Of a DNA stretch of 64,000 nt, positions 54,804-64,000 are shown in pieces (position 1 is the stretch's first letter; each line of letters opens with the position of its first letter). Under the pieces are notes generated by a model that did not search any database, was not told the DNA's origin, and saw only the letters and a program-made list of their open reading frames with translations. The translations under genes were made by a program, and so were the position numbers. The stretch lies in the NCBI GenBank assembly GCA_035489435.1, contig DATHKG010000017.1; one strand, 5' to 3'. The DNA is from DATHKG01 sp035489435. Its GTDB lineage: Bacteria; Bacteroidota; Bacteroidia; Chitinophagales; Chitinophagaceae.

Positions 54804-57800
54804 ATGAAAAAAACATTAAAACTCTTTTTTGCTGTAATGCTTTTATGCCACGGTTATTCGTTTTCACAGAATATTAATGTTACGGGCACAGTAACCGGAC
54901 CCCAAAATGAAAAATTGTCCCGTGTGACCGTTACCGTTAGTAGTACAAAACAGGGAGCTGTCACGGATGATAATGGTAAATATGCTATCAGCGTCCCGGC
55001 AAATGACACATTGATTTTTTCTTCAGTTGGCTTTCTTCCGCAAAACATCCCTGTTGAATCACGTAGCGTGATCGACGTCAAACTCGAACCTGAATCCACG
55101 AACCTGGATCATGTTATTGTAACAGCCTTAGGTATCCGGAAAGAAGCAAGAAGACTTGGCTATGCCACCGCTTCAGTAAATGCTGAACAGATTTCAGAAA
55201 ACCGGACGCCAAACGTTGCCAGTGGCCTACAGGGAAAACTTGCAGGTGTCAATATTTCCACCATGGGAACCGGTCCTGCAGGTTCAGCTAAGATTCGCAT
55301 CAGGGGTCAGTCATCATTCAGTAGCCTCAACAGTCCACTGATAGTGATCAACGGCGTACCAATGGACAATACAACTTATGGACTTGGAAGCGGAAATGGA
55401 TTCAGGGCCGGACAGGTAAACAGTACTGACGGAGGAGATGGCCTGTCAAGCATTAATCCTGATGATATAGAGTCAATCACTGTTTTAAAAGGAGCCACTG
55501 CTTCTGCGCTTTATGGCTCCAGGGCAAAAGACGGGGTCGTTATGGTCACTACAAAAACCAAGGGAACAACCAAGGGAATAGGTGTTGATTATAATCTGAA
55601 CTACACTGAAGATACTCCCCTGGATTTCACGGATTTTCAATATGAATATGGGCAGGGCGAAAGAGGTGTAAGACCAACAACTCCATTTCCACAATCAGGT
55701 GTCTGGAGTTTTGGAGAAAAGTTTCAGCCGGGAATGACCCAGGTTTTATTTGACGGTGAAACCTATCCCTATGAACCGGTCTTTGACAGGTATAAAAAGT
55801 TTTACAAAACAGGTAAAAATCTCACCAATACTATAACAGTTTCAAATACCGGCGAAAACGGTGGGTTTAGTCTCTCTTTCTCAAATACTGATAACAAGGG
55901 CATAATGCCAAATTCTGAATTCAACAGAAAAACCATCAACCTTGGGTTCACCCAAAATGTTACAAAAGAGTTGACGGTTTTGGGCAACGTTAATTACTCT
56001 AATGAAGAGAACTCAAATCCCCCCCAGGTAAATACCCAGGACATGGCTGTGCCTACTGTATTATACACATTGGCGAACTCAATGCCATTTCATGCAATGG
56101 AGCAAAACCAGACATTGCCCAATGGGAACGAATTTGTAATGTCCAGGTTTTTAGTACGGAACAACCCTTATTATTCGGTTAACCATCGTTTTGAAAATAT
56201 CCAAAGGGATAGGACTATTGGCAATATTGCTTTACGGTACCAGGTAAACGATTGGATCTATGTGCAGGGAAGGATAGCACAGGATATGTATACAAGAGCC
56301 CAGGATTACAATATTCCAAATGGTTATGCGCCTATTCCAGCCGCACCTACCGGTTTTATCAATGGTTCCTATACCCAGGATATCAGGCGCTTCCGGGAAA
56401 GAAATTATGATTTTTTGATTGGGGCCAGTCCCAAAATAAATGATTTCGGACTTGATCTTACCCTTGGTGGCAACCAGATGTATAGGAGGATGGAATACAA
56501 TAGTGTGAGTGTTACTGACTTTGTTCAGCCAGGACTTTATACCATCCTGAATGGAAGAATAAAAGATCCGTTGTATAGCAAGTCTGAAAGGAAAGTAAAT
56601 TCATTGTATGGAGCGGCTGAATTTTCTTATAAAAACTTTTTGTATTTGAATGTAACGGCGCGTAATGATTGGTTCTCTACGCTGGCTCCTTCAAACCGTA
56701 GTATCCTTTATCCATCAGTAACAGCGAGCTTTGTATTTACGGATGCTTTAAAAACGCTGCCTGCCTGGCTGACTTATGGAAAGTTAAGAGCTGCTTATGC
56801 CGAAGTGGGGGATGATAACGTTGCTCCCTATTCGAACGTTTTGTACTATTCGGTTAATAATAATCTTTTTCCTAACCCATCTGGACAAAATATTCCCGTG
56901 GGTGGCATTAATGCTTCAACCATTCCTAACGGCGATCTTCGCCCGCTAAGAGTGTCTGAAACCGAATTCGGTGTTGAACTGAAGTTTCTGAATAACAGGA
57001 TAGGTTTCGACTTCACTTATTATCGTAAAATAACAAACGATCAGATCCTGGCAGCCCAGGTTTCGGATGCCTCATCTTATACAAACCAACTGATTAATGT
57101 TGGCCGAAGCCTGAATAAAGGTTTGGAAATGCTTTTAACAATCGTCCCTGTAGATACTAAATCTTTTAAGTGGGATATAAGTGCAAACGTTTCGTTTAAT
57201 ACATCTGAAGTGTTGCAATTGGGGCAGTCTCCTGCCGATACAGTAATAGTAGTTGGTGGTGGTGGTGGTCGTTTTGTTAAACAGGTTGTGGGCAGGCCGA
57301 TAGGAGCTTTGTATACATTTTTATACCAGAGAGATGCCCAGGGCCGGCAGATCTTTGACCCTAACGGGGGAAGGCCACTCAGGAACAGTTATGATTCTTA
57401 TGTCGGAAATGTACTGCCAAAATATTTTGGTGGCATAACAAATTCATTTAATTATCAAGGGATATATCTGACTGTGTTAATAGACTTCAAATTGGGTTCA
57501 AAAATGATTGCCGGTTCAAATATGAATGCTTTGCGGCATGGACTACATAAACGAACGCTGGTTGGTCGTGAACAGGGATATGTAATTGGAGACGGAGTTA
57601 ATCCTGATGGCAGAGTCAATACTGCCAAATCTGATCTTCAGCCATTTTATGAAACACCCAATGTGCTGGGCGTAAATGAAGATTTTGTATTTGAGTCGGG
57701 ATTCTGGAAGCTGCGCCAGATTACACTGGGTTACGACTTTACCAGGCATCTCAAAAATTTAAAGTTTATAAAAGGGCTAAAGCTCAGCGCTGTTGCAAAC

Positions 57801-57944
57801 AATGTAGCCATACTGAAGAAGTGGACCGAAAATATGGATCCTGAGAACATTGCCAACATATCTGATAATGAGACAGGGCTTGATTTCTGGACCGCAGTTC
57901 CACCAACAAGAAGTATAGGTGTTAACCTGAATATCAAGTTCTGA
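54804..57944 (+). CDS. SusC/RagA-family TonB-linked outer-membrane transporter
   Basis: 1046 residues from the start MKKTLKLFFAVMLL, which gives a signal peptide ending SFSQ; an in-frame start at 54777 would add nine residues. The carboxypeptidase-like domain (about 22-100) is followed by the TonB-box region (NLDHVIVTALGIRKEARRLGY), the plug (ANVASGLQGKLAGV-like NVASGLQGKLAGVNIS; ITVLKGATASALYGSRAKDG) and the barrel, ending GVNLNIKF. There is no STN domain. It pairs with the susD gene 38 bp downstream. In this locus it probably brings sugar acids or their oligomers into the periplasm. Confidence 0.96.
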   Translation: MKKTLKLFFAVMLLCHGYSFSQNINVTGTVTGPQNEKLSRVTVTVSSTKQGAVTDDNGKYAISVPANDTLIFSSVGFLPQNIPVESRSVIDVKLEPESTNLDHVIVTALGIRKEARRLGYATASVNAEQISENRTPNVASGLQGKLAGVNISTMGTGPAGSAKIRIRGQSSFSSLNSPLIVINGVPMDNTTYGLGSGNGFRAGQVNSTDGGDGLSSINPDDIESITVLKGATASALYGSRAKDGVVMVTTKTKGTTKGIGVDYNLNYTEDTPLDFTDFQYEYGQGERGVRPTTPFPQSGVWSFGEKFQPGMTQVLFDGETYPYEPVFDRYKKFYKTGKNLTNTITVSNTGENGGFSLSFSNTDNKGIMPNSEFNRKTINLGFTQNVTKELTVLGNVNYSNEENSNPPQVNTQDMAVPTVLYTLANSMPFHAMEQNQTLPNGNEFVMSRFLVRNNPYYSVNHRFENIQRDRTIGNIALRYQVNDWIYVQGRIAQDMYTRAQDYNIPNGYAPIPAAPTGFINGSYTQDIRRFRERNYDFLIGASPKINDFGLDLTLGGNQMYRRMEYNSVSVTDFVQPGLYTILNGRIKDPLYSKSERKVNSLYGAAEFSYKNFLYLNVTARNDWFSTLAPSNRSILYPSVTASFVFTDALKTLPAWLTYGKLRAAYAEVGDDNVAPYSNVLYYSVNNNLFPNPSGQNIPVGGINASTIPNGDLRPLRVSETEFGVELKFLNNRIGFDFTYYRKITNDQILAAQVSDASSYTNQLINVGRSLNKGLEMLLTIVPVDTKSFKWDISANVSFNTSEVLQLGQSPADTVIVVGGGGGRFVKQVVGRPIGALYTFLYQRDAQGRQIFDPNGGRPLRNSYDSYVGNVLPKYFGGITNSFNYQGIYLTVLIDFKLGSKMIAGSNMNALRHGLHKRTLVGREQGYVIGDGVNPDGRVNTAKSDLQPFYETPNVLGVNEDFVFESGFWKLRQITLGYDFTRHLKNLKFIKGLKLSAVANNVAILKKWTENMDPENIANISDNETGLDFWTAVPPTRSIGVNLNIKF

Positions 57945-57982
57945 AGTGAGTAATTATTTTAAGTACAAGAAAAAAAATAGTT

Positions 57983-59521
57983 ATGAAAAAGATTAAAATC
58001 TATATGCTTGGAATGATCACAGCGATGTGTATGCTTTCAGGCTGCGATAAAGATTTCGATGAATTAAACGTAAACACGGTTGATCCAACCACGCTGGATC
58101 CCCAGTTCATTATGAACCGTGCGATTATCGAATCAACATACCCGGATAATTTTGCCACCTTACAGATGTTGACTTACAATTTTGGAATTGTTCAACAGAT
58201 TATTACTCCATTTGGAAGTTCATTGTCGGGTGGTAATTATAATATATTTAACCCCGGAAACACCACCCCGGTATGGATAAATTTTTACAGGAACGTGTTG
58301 AAACAAAATTTTGATGTAATTGAAAAAACAAAGGAAAATAACGCCCTTACTAACCTTTATAATCAAGCCAGGATATGGAAAGCTTACGCTTTCATGATAT
58401 TGACTGATACCTATGGTGATATACCTTATACCGAAGCAGCACAAGGTTTTATTTCAGGAATCATTCAGCCCAAATACGACAAGCAGGAAACGATCTATAA
58501 GGACATATTAAAAGAGATTGATGAAGCCACTGTTGCCTTAGATGCTGCAAAACCTACCTCGACCGGTGATATTTTGTATGGTGGTGACATAATAAAATGG
58601 AAACGATTTGGAAATTCGCTGTTGTTAAGAGCTGCCATGCGGCTTTCAAAGGTTGCGCCTGATATCGCTAAAACTTATGTCGCTAAAGCTGTCGCAGGTG
58701 GATTGATGCTATCAAACAATGATGATGCTATTTTGCGGCATACAGGTTTATACAATAACTGGATCGCTGTTCATTTGACTGCCAGGGAAAAAGCAAACTT
58801 TTACCTCGCAAAGCCATTTGTCGATTTTCTAAAAAGCAAAAATGATCCACGCCTGGTATCGATTTCGGTAAGACATGTCGGTGCGAAGTCCGGCGCTGAC
58901 CAGGCCCCTCCCCGGACCACTTCAGATCCGGCCTTACAGCTTGGTATGCCGATGGGCTATGATGATGTTTCCATAAAAAACACTTTCCCAACTTATGGAA
59001 CAGCCAGCTTATATGACTATTCCCAGGTAAACCTAAACACGATTCTCAAGGTAACAGCCCAGGAGTATCATGTAACTTTCTCCCAAACTCAGCTACTATT
59101 AGCCGAAGCCGTTGTGAGGGGATGGACTACCGGTGATGCAAACCTGCTATTCCAATCGGGTATCAGATCTCATATGAGGCAAATGGGCGACTATGATGCC
59201 AGCGCTGCCATTAGTGAAACCAATATTCAGACTTATATCACTGCTAACCCGCTCAATATGGCTACGGCTCTGGAGCAGATCAATACCCAATACTGGGTAT
59301 CGGCGTTTATGAACGGGCCTGAATTATTTGCTAACTTCCGGAGAAGCGGCTTTCCTACACTTACCAAAAATCCCTATCCAGGATCAGAAATTACCGGCGA
59401 TTTTATTCGCAGGATGCCTTATCCGGATAGCGAGATCATTACAAATTCAACTAACTTAAATGCTGCAATTGCGCAACAGGGAAAAAATGATCTGAATACA
59501 AGGGTCTGGTGGGATAAGTAA
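57983..59521 (+). CDS. SusD-like_2 family outer-membrane lipoprotein
   Basis: 512 residues, lipoprotein signal LSGC (cysteine 21). DFDELNVNTVDPTTLDPQFIMN, RIWKAYAFMILTDTYGDIPYTEA, KWKRFGNSLLLRAAMRLSKV and LLAEAVVRGW are standard motifs of the SusD-like_2 branch. It forms the ligand-binding lid on the SusC partner at the cell surface. It lies in the middle of the acid-sugar operon, so an acidic sugar ligand is inferred. Confidence 0.93.
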   Translation: MKKIKIYMLGMITAMCMLSGCDKDFDELNVNTVDPTTLDPQFIMNRAIIESTYPDNFATLQMLTYNFGIVQQIITPFGSSLSGGNYNIFNPGNTTPVWINFYRNVLKQNFDVIEKTKENNALTNLYNQARIWKAYAFMILTDTYGDIPYTEAAQGFISGIIQPKYDKQETIYKDILKEIDEATVALDAAKPTSTGDILYGGDIIKWKRFGNSLLLRAAMRLSKVAPDIAKTYVAKAVAGGLMLSNNDDAILRHTGLYNNWIAVHLTAREKANFYLAKPFVDFLKSKNDPRLVSISVRHVGAKSGADQAPPRTTSDPALQLGMPMGYDDVSIKNTFPTYGTASLYDYSQVNLNTILKVTAQEYHVTFSQTQLLLAEAVVRGWTTGDANLLFQSGIRSHMRQMGDYDASAAISETNIQTYITANPLNMATALEQINTQYWVSAFMNGPELFANFRRSGFPTLTKNPYPGSEITGDFIRRMPYPDSEIITNSTNLNAAIAQQGKNDLNTRVWWDK

Positions 59522-59610
59522 TTGATTAAATACGTAGGATGAATAATTGATAAATTATATTAAGACGGAAGAAGTAAATTCATGAATCTTGTTTTATCAA
59601 ACCAAAACTA

Positions 59611-60921
59611 ATGGTTGTTGCTACAAAAAAAATCCGGAACTACAGATGGCTTATTGTTGTTTTATTGTTTTTTGCGACTACCATTAATTATATCGACCGG
59701 CAGATTATAGGTCTGCTGAAACCTTTACTGGAGAAGGAATTTAACTGGACAGAAACCGATTTTGCCCATATTATCATGGCCTTTACTGCGGCCTATGCCG
59801 CAGGCCTTTTATTTTTTGGATGGCTGATAGATAAAATAGGAACGAAACTGGGTTATACCATTACTGTGGTTGTCTGGAGTATAGCCGGTATGCTTCATGC
59901 TTTAGCCCGTAGTGCTTTTGGATTTGGATTAGCCAGGGTTGGATTAGGTTTAGGGGAAGCAGGTAATTTTCCGGCTGCCATGAAAACGGTAGCTGAATGG
60001 TTTCCAAAAAAAGAAAGGGCATTAGCAACCGGTTTATTCAACGCAGGTACAAGTATCGGCGTAGTGGCCGCCTTGTTTATTGTGCCATTAATTTTAAATT
60101 ATTATGGCTGGCAGGAGGTATTTTGGATCACAGGTGCTTTGGGTTTTATATGGTTAATTTTCTGGTTGATATTTTATGATATTCCTTCGAAACAAAAACG
60201 CTTGTCAGCTGAGGAACTTCATTTAATTACAAGTGGGCAGGATACTGAAATTGCCAATGCAGGTGCTATTAATAAAATAAAATGGCAAAAGTTGTTTTTG
60301 TTTCCGCAAACCTGGGCAATGATTACCGGTAAAGGTCTTATTGATCCTATTTTTTGGTTTTTTCTATTTTGGTTGCCCTCTTATTTTTCATCCATTTTTA
60401 GTCTCGACCTTAAAAAACCAAGCCTCCAGTTGATGATTATTTATGCAGCCACCACTGTGGGAAGCATTGGGGGTGGGTACTTGTCATCCTGGTTAATCAA
60501 AAAAGGATGGCCCGTTCTTAAGGCCAGGAAAACAGCTCTAATCATTTTTGCAGTGCTGGAAGTCTCAATCATACTTGCGCAATTTGCTACCGAAGCATGG
60601 ATAGCTGTTAGTCTCATAAGCCTCGCAGTGGCCGCGCACCAGGCCTGGGCAACAAACGTATTTACCATGGCTTCGGATATGTTCCCGACGGAAGCCGTTA
60701 GTTCAGTAACAGGTATCGCAGGTACGGCCGGTGCAGTCGGCGGCATTTTATTTCCGATATTAATCGGAAGTTTACTTGACAGTTATAAAGCTGCGGGTAA
60801 CCTGGCCGGGGGGTATCATTTGATCTTTACACTTTGCGGCTTCACCTATTTGATTGCCTGGATTATCATTCATCTGCTTACCCGTAAAAAGGGAAAAGTA
60901 AATCTTAGTAGTTTAACCTGA
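59611..60921 (+). CDS. MFS transporter of the ExuT / anion:cation symporter type
   Basis: A 436-residue inner-membrane permease with 12 helices. ACS-family marks are clear: NYIDRQIIGLLKPLLEKEFNWTETDFAHI, GWLIDKIGTKLGY (the GxxxDxxG loop), LGLGEAGNFPAAMKTVAEWFP and ERALATGLFNAGTSIG. Members such as ExuT and GudP carry hexuronates, glucarate or galactonate. Here it most likely takes a sugar acid, or its dehydrated product, into the cytoplasm. It is 89 bp after susD and 25 bp before the ManD-like gene. Confidence 0.9.
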   Translation: MVVATKKIRNYRWLIVVLLFFATTINYIDRQIIGLLKPLLEKEFNWTETDFAHIIMAFTAAYAAGLLFFGWLIDKIGTKLGYTITVVVWSIAGMLHALARSAFGFGLARVGLGLGEAGNFPAAMKTVAEWFPKKERALATGLFNAGTSIGVVAALFIVPLILNYYGWQEVFWITGALGFIWLIFWLIFYDIPSKQKRLSAEELHLITSGQDTEIANAGAINKIKWQKLFLFPQTWAMITGKGLIDPIFWFFLFWLPSYFSSIFSLDLKKPSLQLMIIYAATTVGSIGGGYLSSWLIKKGWPVLKARKTALIIFAVLEVSIILAQFATEAWIAVSLISLAVAAHQAWATNVFTMASDMFPTEAVSSVTGIAGTAGAVGGILFPILIGSLLDSYKAAGNLAGGYHLIFTLCGFTYLIAWIIIHLLTRKKGKVNLSSLT

Positions 60922-60946
60922 TCGGATAATATTAAAAAAAAAGTCC

Positions 60947-62311
60947 ATGAAAAAAACTGAAACCGAATTTTCATCAAGCCGGAGAGACACGATTAAAAAG
61001 CTTGCCTTAGGCTCAACCGCAGGTTTATTTGGCCTGCTTGGAAGTCCTGTTCTTAACGCGCAGGATTCGCATGTACATGCGGGCTATAAGGTTGGTGTGC
61101 CCCCGGTAAAGATAAAAAGTGTGAAAGCAATTGCAACCGCACCCGAAGGCATCAATCTTATAGTTGTAAAGGTTGAAACCACAGAGCCTGGTTTGTACGG
61201 GTTAGGTTGTGCCACCTTCACTCAAAGGGCGGTGGCTGTTGTTGCTGCTATCAACAGCTATCTAAATGAATTTTGTGTTGGCAAAGATGTAGACAATATA
61301 GAAGACATGTGGAACTCCGCTTATGTCAGTTCATATTGGCGAAACGGACCTGTATTAAATAATGCATTGAGCGGGCTCGATGAAGCCTTATGGGATATAA
61401 AGGGCAAACGCGCTAATATGCCGGTTTACCAGTTATTAGGGGGAAAAAGCCGCTTCGCAGTGGATTGTTATGGACATGCAAGTGGAACCACACCTGAAGC
61501 CGTTGCCGAAAGTGTACAAAAATTCATGGCCCAGGGTTATCGTCATGTGCGGATACAGCAAGGTGGTTATGGTGGAGTAGGTGCGCTGGCCCAGAAACCC
61601 GATTACCAGGCAGCCGGATATGGTTATGAAGGAGATAGTTTTATGAATGAACGGGCTTATCTCAAAGCAGTTCCAAAGATGTTTGAGATGGCCCGCAAGG
61701 TTTGTGGCGATGAAGTGGAGCTGCTCCATGATATCCATGAAAGGGTTCAGCCTATGGATGCAATTAATATGATAAAGGCCGTGGAAGATTACCGTCCTTA
61801 TTTTATGGAAGATCCGTTCTCACCTGAAAACATGGAATGGTTTAAACAACTCAGGGCAAGTACCACGGTTCCGATAGCCATGGGTGAGCTATTTAATAAT
61901 ATCAACGAGTTCAAGATGCCGATGGTAAATCAATGGTTTGATTATATACGCGTGCACGTTTCACAAATTGGCGGTATTACACCAGCTATGAAAATCGCCA
62001 GGCTGGGGGAATGGTTTAATATAAAAACGGCTTTTCATGGTCCTGGCGATGTATCTCCGGTAGGTCATGCTGCTCATGCCCATATTGATTTAGCAGTTTG
62101 GAATTTTGGCATCCAGGAGGCAGTAAATTTTTCAGACAAATTAAAAAGCATATTTACTGGTTGCCCTACTATGAGCAACGGATATATGTCTGTAAACGAA
62201 GTTCCCGGTCTTGGAGTGGATGTTAATGAAAAGGAGGCCGCAAAATATCCTATTGGCACAAAATCAAGGTGGCAGGTTCGAAAAAGCGATGGAACCATTA
62301 TCAGGCCATAA
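60947..62311 (+). CDS. ManD/RspA-type sugar-acid dehydratase, Tat-exported
   Basis: 454 residues. A Tat-type leader has Arg12-Arg13 (SSSRRDTIKKLALG) and a hydrophobic run ending NAQ. The enzyme follows D-mannonate dehydratase/RspA: CYGHASG, HVRIQQGG (Arg202), LLHDIHERV (Asp262, His264), FMEDP (Glu288), AMGELFN (Glu314), FHGPGDVSPVG (His364), NFGIQE and GLGVDVNEKEAAKYP. Such enzymes turn D-mannonate or D-gluconate into 2-keto-3-deoxygluconate, though many family members are slow or inactive. This C-terminus ends SDGTIIRP where the family often has DGTxxxW. Export would be unusual. It is the last gene of the operon. Confidence 0.88.
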   Translation: MKKTETEFSSSRRDTIKKLALGSTAGLFGLLGSPVLNAQDSHVHAGYKVGVPPVKIKSVKAIATAPEGINLIVVKVETTEPGLYGLGCATFTQRAVAVVAAINSYLNEFCVGKDVDNIEDMWNSAYVSSYWRNGPVLNNALSGLDEALWDIKGKRANMPVYQLLGGKSRFAVDCYGHASGTTPEAVAESVQKFMAQGYRHVRIQQGGYGGVGALAQKPDYQAAGYGYEGDSFMNERAYLKAVPKMFEMARKVCGDEVELLHDIHERVQPMDAINMIKAVEDYRPYFMEDPFSPENMEWFKQLRASTTVPIAMGELFNNINEFKMPMVNQWFDYIRVHVSQIGGITPAMKIARLGEWFNIKTAFHGPGDVSPVGHAAHAHIDLAVWNFGIQEAVNFSDKLKSIFTGCPTMSNGYMSVNEVPGLGVDVNEKEAAKYPIGTKSRWQVRKSDGTIIRP

Positions 62312-62374
62312 GTAATTTATGTATTATACCATAAAAATCGCCAGCTTTAACGTTGTTGCTTAAACGATAATTTT

Positions 62375-62427
62375 TATATCACCCTTTGCCAATCGAATTT
62401 ATTATTCGATTGGCAAAGGGTGATATA
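62375..62427. terminator. perfect 24-bp hairpin between convergent genes
   Basis: The arms at 62375-62398 and 62404-62427 are exact reverse complements with a 5-nt loop (TTATT); the core is ACCCTTTGCCAATCG. It lies 64 bp past the ManD-like stop and 113 bp from the end of the convergent gene. The following T-run is poor, so it may be a terminator, an mRNA end-protector or a mobile-element remnant. Confidence 0.7.
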
Positions 62428-62539
62428 GTTTATTTACTGTTCTGTGAGCGGCAACGGGAATTTATCCCGGCTAAAGCAGTTGCCAGGAATCACACATTAA
62501 ATAATATCCAATGATAGGAAGTTATTTTTTCCTGTTGAT

Positions 62540-63106
62540 TCATGAGTTATTTTTTAAATGATCATAACCCTGAGGCAACCTGGTGTAACCATGATTTTTG
62601 AGACGCTCGCCCAATCCTGTGTAAAAGCCAGGGTCGGATGGTGTAACGGTGGCCAGGCCGTCTACATAGCGGTTGTACAAACAGAAAAGTGCAGCAATTA
62701 ATACTGTATCATGAATTTCAATGTCAGTAGCACCGGCAGCTTTTGCAACTTGTATTGATTCTTCTGTTACCGCAAGGCCGCTTTGTTGTGTCTGGGCAGC
62801 AATAGTGAGTAGTGCTTTCATTTTATCACTTACCGGGGCAGTTGCAATGTTTTCTTTTACTTTTTCGGAGGTTTCTGACTCCTGCAGTAAAACATCAGCT
62901 GCGGCAGTATGGGCCGTCGCACAAAATGTACATTCGTTCCGGTGAGATACGATGGTTGCAATTAATTCTCTTTCCCCCTCCGTTAATGAAGATGGTCCGC
63001 GTAATAGAACCTGAGTCAGTTCACGAATGGGAGCTGCAGTGTCTTTCCTGTATTCAAGCAGCCCGGTAATTCCCGGCAAATGCGCTTCCAGTGGAATATA
63101 AGGCAT
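62540..63106 (-). CDS. AhpD-like peroxidase-related protein
   Basis: 188 residues of the alkylhydroperoxidase AhpD / carboxymuconolactone decarboxylase fold. The redox motif is CTFCATAH (near residues 56-63), with the CxxC and the histidine of AhpD, and YNRYVDGLATVTP resembles the peroxidase-related subfamily. It probably reduces peroxides with a thiol partner. It is a single gene convergent to the acid-sugar locus. Confidence 0.85.
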   Translation of the reverse strand: MPYIPLEAHLPGITGLLEYRKDTAAPIRELTQVLLRGPSSLTEGERELIATIVSHRNECTFCATAHTAAADVLLQESETSEKVKENIATAPVSDKMKALLTIAAQTQQSGLAVTEESIQVAKAAGATDIEIHDTVLIAALFCLYNRYVDGLATVTPSDPGFYTGLGERLKNHGYTRLPQGYDHLKNNS

Positions 63107-63382
63107 ATCTGGTAGTTGTTTTTTTGATAGTTGATTGCTATGAGGCTATGGTTTGCCACCTGTTTTTAAAAACGAAAGCAGGTATTACAGACCAGTTATT
63201 GGTTTGTATAGACAAGTTTAACAACCTGTACAGGCTGTTTTCTAAATAGTAAAAAGAATTATGGCAATTAGTTTCTTCAACGAAATGAAAATATGAAAAA
63301 TTTATATTATTTAAATATTTTTATGGCCATCAATCCGGCAGTACCGGGTGAACAGGGCATATTAGGTTAAAGATTGCTGGTT

Positions 63383-63685
63383 TCAAATGTTCCAAAAGCT
63401 AATAGTGATATAAATGATGATGACGGCTGTGCCGGTCAGTGATGTGAAAAAAAGCAGGTCAGCAATCGTTTCAAAGGCTTTTTCGATGCGTGGTTTATTT
63501 GTTCTGATCGAAATGAAAGACAAGATGCTTGAAAACGTAAGTAAAAGGGCTACCAGGGAAGTAAACTCATCAACAAGGGTAGTTTGAGATTTTTGTGCGA
63601 TATGCAACGAAGTGATTACAACCAGGCAAAATCCCAACAGATTTGTGGATGTGCTTAAAATATGCGGTGATGTTTTTCCTGCCAT
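63383..63685 (-). CDS. small membrane protein, three helices
   Basis: 100 residues from the start MAGKTSPHILSTSTN; the in-frame start at 63769 would add 28 residues of polar, non-leader sequence. Three predicted helices: about 12-29, 40-60 and 75-97. Between them lies a short basic loop (SIRTNKPRIEKA). Family not recognised. The gap 63107-63382 holds no gene. Confidence 0.6.
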   Translation of the reverse strand: MAGKTSPHILSTSTNLLGFCLVVITSLHIAQKSQTTLVDEFTSLVALLLTFSSILSFISIRTNKPRIEKAFETIADLLFFTSLTGTAVIIIYITISFWNI

Positions 63686-63884
63686 AATTTTTTCCGGCAA
63701 AAGTAATGAATGTCGTGACCCGATATTATGGGCTGAGAGGAATCGGGATTCATTGTGAAAATTAAACACTGGACAACTTTACCTGATTCAACCATTTTCT
63801 TATTATAATTCCGAAGAAATAACAATATTAAATTTTGGGTGAATCGGGTTTATATATTGACAGTGATATGGATTAAAGGGTGGG

Positions 63885-64000
63885 TCAAAGCCCCTGTTTA
63901 TTTTCTTTTGCCCTTGCTTCATTTGAAGATGCTTGCCAGGGCCAATGCCCTTCCAGTTCTACTGCCAGAGACCAACTCAATAAAGTACGAATAAGTACCA
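63885..64000 (-). CDS. possible 3' end of a gene entering from beyond the window
   Basis: Read inward on the minus strand, one frame stays open from the window edge for 38 codons and ends in TGA at 63887-63885, with protein-like content (LLSWSLAVELEGHWPWQ, then a charged tail ENKQGL). There is too little to identify. It could also be chance. Confidence 0.3.
   Translation of the reverse strand, partial: VLIRTLLSWSLAVELEGHWPWQASSNEARAKENKQGL

Overview
The window looks like chromosomal DNA of a Bacteroidota member, most likely family Chitinophagaceae. This is inferred from two SusC/SusD pairs, Bacteroidota-type gene neighbourhoods (thrS-infC; an LptD / OstA-like / MlaD / amidase block), many secreted beta-barrel and lipoproteins, weak ribosome binding sites and an A+T-leaning composition. 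No sequence search was possible, so the genus is open.

Layout. 0-2.9 kb: a MITE-like inverted-repeat element, two paralogous secreted proteins and short tandem repeats. 2.9-9.8 kb: housekeeping genes (thrS, infC, ychF, an SpmA/SpmB-like membrane protein, an OmpA-type lipoprotein). 9.9-16.4 kb: an orphan SusC-SusD-DUF4397 operon with a DeoR-type regulator and an ~18-bp repeat array between them. 16.9-27.4 kb: envelope biogenesis, with a beta-barrel protein, an OstA/LptA-like protein, a MlaD-type MCE protein, three tandem N-acetylmuramoyl-L-alanine amidases, divergent LptD and a PlsC-type acyltransferase.

27.4-36.3 kb is a patchwork of accessory and decaying genes: a DUF1801 protein, a degenerate tRNA copy that forms a perfect 31-nt inverted repeat with an intact tRNA-Arg(TCT), ung, a truncated TIR gene, small membrane proteins, tag, a broken SDR gene, a TolB/TPR regulator-like protein and a small membrane-protein gene with an in-frame stop. 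36.3-50.3 kb, nearly all on the minus strand, holds outer-membrane channel proteins, a GFA-family protein, two DUF1254/DUF1214 proteins, an AtsA-like lipoprotein sulfatase, an OprO/OprP-like porin and a PQQ dehydrogenase with an embedded cytochrome c. A palindromic motif (TTCACCGT-N6-ACGGTGAA) lies in a duplicated intergenic segment on both sides of the porin gene.

50.7-62.3 kb (plus strand) is the most interesting block: three different enolase-superfamily enzymes (DgoD-like, MLE/MR-like and ManD/RspA-like), each with an N-terminal twin-arginine motif, plus a DUF4380 lipoprotein, a SusC/SusD pair and an ExuT-like MFS permease. I read it as an acid-sugar utilisation locus in which sugar acids are captured by SusCD, dehydrated outside the cytoplasm and imported by the MFS carrier. 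That model is inference. The window ends with an AhpD-like protein, a small membrane protein and possibly the 3' end of a further gene.
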